Shown: positions 6,666-11,469 of the stretch, piece by piece
Position numbering within the stretch: the first letter of the stretch is position 1
Layout: each line of letters begins with the position of its first letter
NCBI GenBank assembly: GCA_030038955.1
Contig: JASHQV010000089.1
Location: 1-11,469, forward strand
DNA length: 11,469 nt
From: Solirubrobacteraceae bacterium
GTDB lineage: Bacteria > Actinomycetota > Thermoleophilia > Solirubrobacterales > Solirubrobacteraceae
Direction: 5' to 3'
Notes under the pieces: model-generated
The model's input: only the letters and a program-made list of their open reading frames with translations
What the model was told of the DNA's origin: nothing
Databases searched by the model: none
Position numbers and translations under genes: made by a program

Positions 6666-9600
6666 GTGGCCGTGCTCAGGAAGGTGCTGGTCGCCAATCG
6701 GGGTGAGATCGCGATCCGCGCGTTCCGGGCGGCGTACGAGCTGGGGATCGCGACGGCGGCGATGTACGCGCCTGAGGATCGCGGCTCGGCGCACCGCGTC
6801 AAGGCCGACGAGTCGTACGAGGTTGGGCAGCCGGGACATCCCGTGCGCGCGTACCTGGATGTCGACCTGGTCGTCGAGCTGGCGCAGCGGATCGGTGCCG
6901 ACGCGATCTATCCCGGGTACGGGTTCATGTCCGAGAACCCCGAGCTCGGACGCCGTTGCGAGCTCGCGGGGATCACGTTCGTCGGCCCGCCGCCCGAGGT
7001 GCTGGCGATCGCCGGCAACAAGGTGCGGGCACGGGAGGCGGCCGACCGCGCCGGTGTGCCGGTGCCCGCGGCATCGAAGCTGCTGCGCGATGCCGCGGGC
7101 GCGAGTCAAGCGGCGTCCAGCATCAGCGTTCCGCTGTTCGTCAAGGCGGCGGCCGGTGGCGGCGGCCGCGGGATGCGACTGGTCGAGGAGCCGGAGCAGC
7201 TCTCACAGGCGGTCGCGGAGGCGATGCGCGAGGCCGAGGCCGCGTTCGGCGATTCGTCGGTGTATCTCGAGCAGGCGATCGTGCGCCCGCGGCACGTCGA
7301 GGCGCAGGTTCTGGCCGACGGCGAGGGCAACGTGATTCACCTGTTCGAGCGCGACTGCTCGGTGCAGCGCCGCCACCAGAAGGTGATCGAGCTGGCCCCG
7401 GCGCCGAGCCTCGACCGCGAGCTGCGGGACGCGATCTGTGCCGACGCGGTTCGGTTCGCGCGGGAGATCGGCTACGTGAACGCCGGGACCGTCGAGTTCC
7501 TCGTCGACGTCGAGCGCGGCGAGTACGTGTTCATCGAGATGAACCCGCGGATCCAGGTCGAGCACACCGTTACCGAGGAGACGACCGGCGTCGATCTGGT
7601 CCGCTCGCAGCTCTTGATCGCCGGCGGCGCGACGCTGCCGGAGCTCGGCCTCAGCCAGGCGTCGATCCACCAGCACGGTTTCGCGCTGCAGTGCCGGATC
7701 ACGACCGAGGATCCGGCCGACAACTTCCGACCTGACACGGGACGGATCTCGGCGTACCGTGCTCCCGGCGGCGCCGGCATCCGGCTCGACGAGGGCTCGG
7801 CCTACGTCGGCGCCGAGGTACCGCCGTACTACGACTCGCTGCTGTTGAAGCTGACCGCCCGCGCCGAAGACTTCGCGACCGCGATCGCCCGCGCCCACCG
7901 CGCGGTCGACGAGGTGCGCGTGCGCGGAGTCGCGACCAATCAGGCGTTCCTCAGTGCGGTGCTGGACGATCCCGACTTCCGCGCCGGACACACGTACACG
8001 ACGTTCGTCGACGAGCGGCCGTGGCTGACGCGGGTCGAGGGTCACGGCGACCGCGCCTCGAAGTTGCTGCGCCGGCTCGCGGAGGTGACGGTCAACCGCC
8101 CGCACGGACCGGTGCCGGCTGTGACCGAGCCGCGCCGCAAGCTTCCCGCGCTCCCACCCGGCGAGCCGCCGCCCGGATCCCGCCAGCGGCTGCGTGAGCT
8201 CGGCCCTGAGGGCTTTGCGCGCTGGCTGCGTGAGCAGGAGGCGGTGCAGCTCACCGACACGACGCTTCGTGACGCACACCAGTCGCTGTTGGCGACCCGC
8301 ATGCGCACGTTCGACATGGTCACCGCCGCGCCGGTCCTCGCTCGCACGTTGCCGGGCATGCTGTCGCTGGAGATGTGGGGAGGGGCGACGTTTGACGTCG
8401 CCCTTCGGTTCCTCTCGGAGGACCCGTGGGAGCGGCTGGCGGCGCTGCGCGAGCGGATCCCCAACATCTGCCTGCAGATGCTGCTGCGTGGCCGCAACCT
8501 GCTGGGCTACGAGCCGTATCCGGACCGGGCGGTGCGGGCGTTCGTCGCCGAGGCGAGCGCCACCGGGATCGACATCTTCCGGATCTTCGACGCGCTCAAC
8601 AACGTCGAGCCGATGCGGACCGCGATCGAAGCGACCCGGGAGAGCGGCGCGGTCGCGGAGGCCGCCGTCTGTTACACGGGCGACCTGTCGGACCCGGCGG
8701 AGCGCGTGTACACGCTCGGCTACTACCTGCGCATCGCCGAGCAGCTGGTGAAGGCGGGTGCGCACATCCTCGCGATCAAGGACATGGCCGGCCTGCTGCG
8801 GGCACCGGCCGCGCGGATCCTGGTCAGCCGCTTGCGCCAGGAGTTCGAGCTCCCGGTCCACCTGCACACGCACGACACCGCCGGCGGCCAGCTGGCCACG
8901 TACCTGGCGGCGATCGAGTGCGGTGTCGACGCCGTCGACGGGGCGGCGGCGCCGCTGGCCGGAATGACCAGCCAGCCGTCGCTCGCATCGATCGTGGCCG
9001 CCACCATGCACACACCGCGCGCGCCGGCGGTCTCGCTCGATGCGTTGCTCGACCTCGAGCCCTACTGGGAGGAGGTCCGCTCCACCTACGCCCCGTTCGA
9101 GATCGGGATTCGCGCTCCCACCGGACGGGTGTACCGGCATCAGATCCCGGGCGGGCAGCTGTCGAACCTGCGCCAGCAGGCGATCGGGCTCGGATTGCGG
9201 GATCGCTTCGAGGAGCTGGAGCTCGCCTACGAGCGCGCCAACCAAGTGCTGGGCGACATCGTCAAGGTCACGCCGAGCAGCAAGGTCGTCGGCGACCTCG
9301 CGCTGTTCGTGGTCTCCGGCGGCATCGACTGGGGGGAGCTGGAGCAGCATCCCGAGCGGTTTGCGATCCCCGACTCGGTGCTCGCCTACCTGCGCGGCGA
9401 GCTCGGGGAGCCGGCGGGTGGCCTGCCGCAGCCGTTCGCCCGGCGGGCGCTGCGGGATGGCGGCGACGGCAGTCGCAAGCAGCCCGAAGGCGAGCCGGAC
9501 GATCCCGTCGCGTCGGACCCGGACGGACTCGACGGACAGCTGCGTGAGCGTCGTGAGGCGCTGTCGAAGCTGCTGTTCGCGACGGCCTACGGCGACTTCG

Positions 9601-10085
9601 CCGGTAACCGCGAGCGCTACGGGGACCTGTCCGTGCTCCCCAGCCGCCTCAGCTTCTACGGGCTGCAGACGGGTCGCGCCGAGGAGGTCGAGCTCGAGCC
9701 TGGGATCCGCCTGATCGTCGAGCTGGAGGCGATCGGCGAGGCCGACGAGCGAGGGATGCGCAACGTCCTGCTCAGCCTCAACGGCCAGCTCCGCACGATC
9801 GAGGTCCGCGACGAGTCCGTCGCCCCCGAGGTCGCGCCGATGCAGCGCGCCGACCCCGAGGACCCGAACCAGATCGCCGCGCCGCTGGCCGGCGTCGTCA
9901 CCCTCCAGGTCGGTGAGGGCGACGAGGTCGGCGAGGGCCAGCCGGTGGCGATTCTCGAGGCGATGAAGATGGAGTCGACGATCACCGCCCCGCGCCGTGG
10001 CCGCATCGACCACATCTCCGCCGAGACGGGCAGGCGGCTGGAGACCGGCGACCTGATCCTCACGCTCGCACCGGCAGACGCCTGA
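6666..10085 (+). CDS. pyc: Pyruvate carboxylase, single-chain, biotin-dependent
   Basis: This 1139-residue protein makes oxaloacetate from pyruvate, bicarbonate and ATP, refilling the citric acid cycle. The domain order is the standard one. Biotin carboxylase spans about 3-455: KVLVANRGEIAIRAF at 6-20, the glycine-rich ATP loop KAAAGGGGRGM at 160-170, RDCSVQRRHQKVIE at 229-242 and EMNPRIQVEHT at 291-301. Carboxyltransferase spans about 527-810: QLTDTTLRDAHQS at 528-540 with metal ligand Asp531, EMWGGATFD at 569-577, AIKDMAG with the carboxylated Lys705, and HLHTHDTAG at 732-740 with His734 and His736. The biotin carrier domain is C-terminal, with EAMKMES and biotinyl-Lys1101. Length and motifs are normal, with a somewhat polar linker near 945-965. 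The start is GTG 6666 or GTG 6672; no Shine-Dalgarno is visible, so a leaderless transcript is possible. It has no clear link to the ketone operon and is richer in GC. Confidence 0.95.
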   Translation: MAVLRKVLVANRGEIAIRAFRAAYELGIATAAMYAPEDRGSAHRVKADESYEVGQPGHPVRAYLDVDLVVELAQRIGADAIYPGYGFMSENPELGRRCELAGITFVGPPPEVLAIAGNKVRAREAADRAGVPVPAASKLLRDAAGASQAASSISVPLFVKAAAGGGGRGMRLVEEPEQLSQAVAEAMREAEAAFGDSSVYLEQAIVRPRHVEAQVLADGEGNVIHLFERDCSVQRRHQKVIELAPAPSLDRELRDAICADAVRFAREIGYVNAGTVEFLVDVERGEYVFIEMNPRIQVEHTVTEETTGVDLVRSQLLIAGGATLPELGLSQASIHQHGFALQCRITTEDPADNFRPDTGRISAYRAPGGAGIRLDEGSAYVGAEVPPYYDSLLLKLTARAEDFATAIARAHRAVDEVRVRGVATNQAFLSAVLDDPDFRAGHTYTTFVDERPWLTRVEGHGDRASKLLRRLAEVTVNRPHGPVPAVTEPRRKLPALPPGEPPPGSRQRLRELGPEGFARWLREQEAVQLTDTTLRDAHQSLLATRMRTFDMVTAAPVLARTLPGMLSLEMWGGATFDVALRFLSEDPWERLAALRERIPNICLQMLLRGRNLLGYEPYPDRAVRAFVAEASATGIDIFRIFDALNNVEPMRTAIEATRESGAVAEAAVCYTGDLSDPAERVYTLGYYLRIAEQLVKAGAHILAIKDMAGLLRAPAARILVSRLRQEFELPVHLHTHDTAGGQLATYLAAIECGVDAVDGAAAPLAGMTSQPSLASIVAATMHTPRAPAVSLDALLDLEPYWEEVRSTYAPFEIGIRAPTGRVYRHQIPGGQLSNLRQQAIGLGLRDRFEELELAYERANQVLGDIVKVTPSSKVVGDLALFVVSGGIDWGELEQHPERFAIPDSVLAYLRGELGEPAGGLPQPFARRALRDGGDGSRKQPEGEPDDPVASDPDGLDGQLRERREALSKLLFATAYGDFAGNRERYGDLSVLPSRLSFYGLQTGRAEEVELEPGIRLIVELEAIGEADERGMRNVLLSLNGQLRTIEVRDESVAPEVAPMQRADPEDPNQIAAPLAGVVTLQVGEGDEVGEGQPVAILEAMKMESTITAPRRGRIDHISAETGRRLETGDLILTLAPADA

Positions 10086-10133
10086 GTCCGTCAAGTCGCC
10101 GACGCTCGTTCCCTCCCCAACTGCTGTGGCGTG

Positions 10134-10544
10134 CTACTCGGCGAGCGGATGCAGGTCGCGATGGGCCTTGAGCACCTTGGCGTCGAAGCTCTCGAGCGAG
10201 ACGTCCTCCGATCCGCGCTGCTCGGCTTGGATGGCTGTGGCGAGCGCGAACGCGTCAGCCAGCTTGATGCTGGTCCGGGCGCGGACGGCAGCAGCTCGAT
10301 TCGCCAGAGGCATGTCGACGACGATCGTCTCGATGTTGAACTGACCCAGCATCCGCTCGACGCGTTCGTGTGTGCCCGACCGCAGCGGCCCGACCATCAT
10401 CTCGGCGTAATTGACGGCGCACAGCAGGCGGCGTGTGCCCGGGTTCATCGAGGCGCGAACACGCTCGACCGCCTGCTGGTGGTGGGCATCCTCGCGGTTC
10501 AGAAAGCCGATCAGGACATCGCTGTCGAAGACGACTACGCCCAT
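10134..10544 (-). CDS. vapC: VapC-type PIN-domain toxin ribonuclease
   Basis: This 136-residue PIN-domain protein lies downstream of an AbrB-type antitoxin gene. VapC toxins are magnesium-dependent ribonucleases that cut tRNA or rRNA when freed from VapB. The expected acidic site is present: Asp7 in VVVFDSDVLIGFL (3-15), Glu48 in NYAEM (45-49), Asp97 in KLADAFALATAI (94-105) and a C-terminal Asp121 in SFDAKVL. The length is normal and the active site looks complete, so the toxin is probably functional. Its ATG overlaps the end of vapB by 10 bases, as is common for vapBC pairs. It converges on the pyruvate carboxylase gene, leaving 48 bp between the two stops with no obvious terminator. Confidence 0.9.
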   Translation of the reverse strand: MGVVVFDSDVLIGFLNREDAHHQQAVERVRASMNPGTRRLLCAVNYAEMMVGPLRSGTHERVERMLGQFNIETIVVDMPLANRAAAVRARTSIKLADAFALATAIQAEQRGSEDVSLESFDAKVLKAHRDLHPLAE

Positions 10545-10753
10545 CCGGCCCGCAGCTCGTCGAGGTATCCAGGGGGATAGGTCTCGGAGCCGACGATCCC
10601 GGCGAACTCATCGACGAGCTCTGCGGTCTTGACCAGCTCGACCCGTCCCGGCCCGGCGCTGTGGATGCGCACGTCGTCGCCCGGCTCGAGCCCGGCTTCG
10701 CGCATCACATCGGCGGGGATCGTGACCTGATTCTTGCTGGACACCAAGCTCAT
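10535..10753 (-). CDS. vapB: VapB-type antitoxin, AbrB/SpoVT fold
   Basis: Starting at the ATG read from 10753, the 72-residue product begins MSLVSSKNQVTIPADVMRE and continues to a GDDVRI strand: the swapped-hairpin AbrB DNA-binding fold. The C-terminal half (LVDEFAGIVGSETYPPGYLD) is acidic and would wrap the toxin. It should neutralise VapC and repress its own operon by binding upstream DNA. A second ATG four codons earlier (10765) is possible; a much longer reading from 10906 is open but adds low-complexity residues unlike the family and is not chosen. AAAGG sits only two bases before the chosen ATG, so the exact start is uncertain. An 8-bp-arm inverted repeat at 10755-10784 overlies the start region. 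Confidence 0.85.
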   Translation of the reverse strand: MSLVSSKNQVTIPADVMREAGLEPGDDVRIHSAGPGRVELVKTAELVDEFAGIVGSETYPPGYLDELRAGWA

Positions 10754-10754
10754 C

Positions 10755-10784
10755 GCCTTTACCATATCAGCGCTTAGTAAAGGC
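10755..10784. promoter_or_regulatory. Inverted repeat, probable VapB/VapBC autoregulatory operator
   Basis: GCCTTTAC at 10755-10762 and GTAAAGGC at 10777-10784 are perfect 8-bp inverted arms with a 14-bp spacer, so their centres are 22 bp apart, about two helical turns. That geometry suits a dimer-of-dimers binding on one DNA face, as described for AbrB-type VapB proteins. The site lies immediately upstream of the chosen vapB ATG and includes the alternative ATG. The repeat is seen directly; the role is inferred. Confidence 0.55.
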
Positions 10785-10814
10785 ACGCCGCGCGACGGGG
10801 CGCGTGAGCTACCC

Positions 10815-10830
10815 TCCTGCGAACGCAGGA
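10815..10830. repeat. 16-bp palindrome upstream of vapB
   Basis: TCCTGCGAACGCAGGA has perfect 7-bp arms around AA. It lies 61 bp upstream of the chosen vapB start and 78 bp before the tRNA gene. It could be a second operator half for vapBC or a small hairpin. No T-run follows on either strand, so it is not a typical terminator. Confidence 0.4.
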
Positions 10831-10908
10831 CACCTCTGATTCTGCTGCACGCTCTGATGCACCAGGCATCGGGACCCAGCCGCAGAGTCCGACGAGAGCC
10901 CTGCAAAT

Positions 10909-10981
10909 GCCGACGTAGCTCAGCTGGTAGAGCACTTCACTCGTAATGAAGGGGTCCGGGGTTCGAGTCCCCGCGTCGGCT
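10909..10981 (+). tRNA. tRNA-Thr, anticodon CGT
   Basis: The sequence folds as a complete 73-base cloverleaf. The acceptor stem GCCGACG pairs with CGTCGGC and the discriminator is T at 10981. The D arm is GCTC with GAGC around AGCTGGTA. The anticodon stem CTTCA pairs with TGAAG around the loop CTCGTAA, giving anticodon CGT, which reads ACG (threonine). The T arm CGGGG pairs with CCCCG around TTCGAGT. The CCA end is not encoded (TTCAAG follows) and would be added after transcription. All stems pair fully, so the gene looks functional. Confidence 0.95.
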
Positions 10982-11065
10982 TCAAGAAATCCCTGCATTG
11001 AGCAATCTTTTGTTTGCCTGTGACGGCGCGAAGAGGGGTCATGGACGTGTCACAAATGGGGGACA

Positions 11066-11109
11066 CGGCCTTTTGCGGCCTTTTGAATGGCGCGCAGGCG
11101 CGCCATTTT
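11066..11109 (+). terminator. Tandem repeat plus strong GC hairpin, possible terminator
   Basis: CGGCCTTTTG occurs twice in tandem at 11066-11075 and 11076-11085. Directly after it, AATGGCGCGC (11086-11095) and GCGCGCCATT (11098-11107) form a perfect 10-bp inverted repeat around AG, followed by TT. On the plus strand the stem ends in TTTT, a weak intrinsic-terminator form about 100 bases after the tRNA. Alternatively it protects the insertion sequence from outside transcription. Confidence 0.4.
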
Positions 11110-11197
11110 GTGCTCAGGCAGCGCGTCGGTAATACCGCCGAAGGAGGTTGAGGCGGCGGTTGGTGGATGTGGAGCGCTCCCCGCGTGCGTTGACAGG

Positions 11198-11469
11198 TCA
11201 GGCCGCTTGTTTTTGTAGTTGTCCTGTTGCATCGTCCCACGTGGCTCTGACCTCGTGGGGAGTTCTGCAGTCCAGCCGGCTGTGCGGCCGGTCGTGGTAG
11301 CGCTCGATGTAGGCTGAGATCACCTCCCTTGCCTGGTCGAGGGTCTCGAGCTCAGTGCGCCAGACGCAGCGTTCCTTGAGATATCGAAACCAGGATTCGA
11401 TGAACGCCTGGCTCTCAGGATCGCGGTAGCCGCCGCGGCGACGCGCGACCCCCAGCCCCGATAAGACGA
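11198..11469 (-). CDS. IS3-type transposase, C-terminal part of the integrase core (partial)
   Basis: Reading leftward from the right edge, the frame encodes 89 residues ending at TGA (plus-strand 11198-11200). It contains GGYRDPESQAFIESWFRYLK (residues 12-31), with the last catalytic Glu of the DDE triad in the FIESWF stretch. The typical closing segment follows (IERYHDRPHSRLDCRTP, residues 54-70) and then HEVRATW. This is the end of an rve/DDE integrase-core transposase as in the IS3 family, which normally also has a small upstream orfA and makes a frameshift fusion; both would lie beyond the edge. No internal stop is present in the visible part. It is cut by the window edge, not visibly broken. 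Confidence 0.85.
   Translation of the reverse strand, partial: VLSGLGVARRRGGYRDPESQAFIESWFRYLKERCVWRTELETLDQAREVISAYIERYHDRPHSRLDCRTPHEVRATWDDATGQLQKQAA

Larger units (their letters stand above)
11048..11469 (-). mobile_element. Insertion sequence of IS3 type, one end inside the window (partial)
   Basis: The transposase fragment on the minus strand runs off the right edge, so most of the element is outside. Downstream of its stop, the last candidate terminal sequence before the tRNA flank is TGTCACAAATGGGGGACAC at 11048-11066, starting with TG and rich in G as many IS3-type ends are. It also contains GTGTC/GACAC as inverted halves (11047-11051 and 11062-11066). The boundary is a guess, since the other end and any target duplication cannot be seen. 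Confidence 0.35.

Noticed and set aside
6326..6706. A 126-codon plus-strand frame as an intact gene
   Set aside because: Only its middle (LLPAIAALKDRLDVNVELAS) is real protein sequence, belonging to the frameshifted pseudogene; the rest is out-of-frame reading and it runs into pyruvate carboxylase.
7203..10094. A 963-codon open frame on the minus strand opposite pyruvate carboxylase
   Set aside because: It mirrors a GC-rich gene whose codon bias removes antisense stops. The product is Arg/Asp/Gly-rich with no recognisable domain, while the plus strand encodes a complete, motif-rich enzyme.
10131..10580. A plus-strand 149-codon frame opposite vapC
   Set aside because: It is the antisense shadow of the VapC gene, whose active-site residues are all in place on the minus strand.
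10774..10998. A 74-codon minus-strand frame crossing the tRNA gene
   Set aside because: It runs through a perfectly folded tRNA, so it is a common false gene call over tRNA genes.
1..11469. CRISPR array, replication origin or phage genes
   Set aside because: No regularly spaced repeats, origin-type repeat clusters or phage structural protein features were seen on either strand.

Overview
This window looks like a chromosomal segment of a high-GC actinomycete-type bacterium. I favour Actinomycetota, possibly the Thermoleophilia/Solirubrobacter side, but that placement is a guess from protein flavour and base composition. It holds a catabolic operon at the left, one housekeeping carboxylase gene in the middle, and a small accessory zone at the right.

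Positions 1-6056 hold a regulated ketone-carboxylation operon. The end of a TetR-family regulator gene (1-180) is followed by a control region. That region has a candidate promoter (251-280) and an 18-bp inverted repeat at 284-301, where transcription would start, so it is a likely operator. Four tightly packed genes follow: acxA, acxB and acxC, encoding the beta, alpha and gamma subunits of an acetone-carboxylase-type ketone carboxylase, then a gene for a BKACE-family (DUF849) beta-keto acid cleavage enzyme. The joins are 0 bp, a 4-bp ATGA overlap and a 16-bp overlap. The carboxylase family turns a methyl ketone plus bicarbonate into a beta-keto acid at the cost of ATP. BKACE enzymes turn a beta-keto acid plus acetyl-CoA into an acyl-CoA plus acetoacetate. 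Together they suggest a short ketone-to-acyl-CoA route. Because BKACE acting on acetoacetate would give back the same products, the true substrate may be a ketone larger than acetone. The alpha subunit also carries Gln where I recall a metal-binding His in acetone carboxylase.

Positions 6057-6665 form a decayed interval. It includes a nucleotidyltransferase-like (AbiEii/DUF6036-like) pseudogene broken by an in-frame stop and a frameshift. Positions 6666-10085 encode a full-length single-chain pyruvate carboxylase with biotin carboxylase, carboxyltransferase and biotin carrier domains. It is clearly richer in GC than the ketone operon, which suggests the two have different histories.

Positions 10134-11469 contain a VapBC toxin-antitoxin pair on the minus strand, with an inverted repeat over the vapB start region; a tRNA-Thr gene (anticodon CGT); a short non-coding stretch with repeats; and, running off the right edge, the C-terminal part of an IS3-type transposase on the minus strand. 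Toxin-antitoxin genes, a tRNA and an insertion sequence side by side are typical of an accessory or integration-prone locus.
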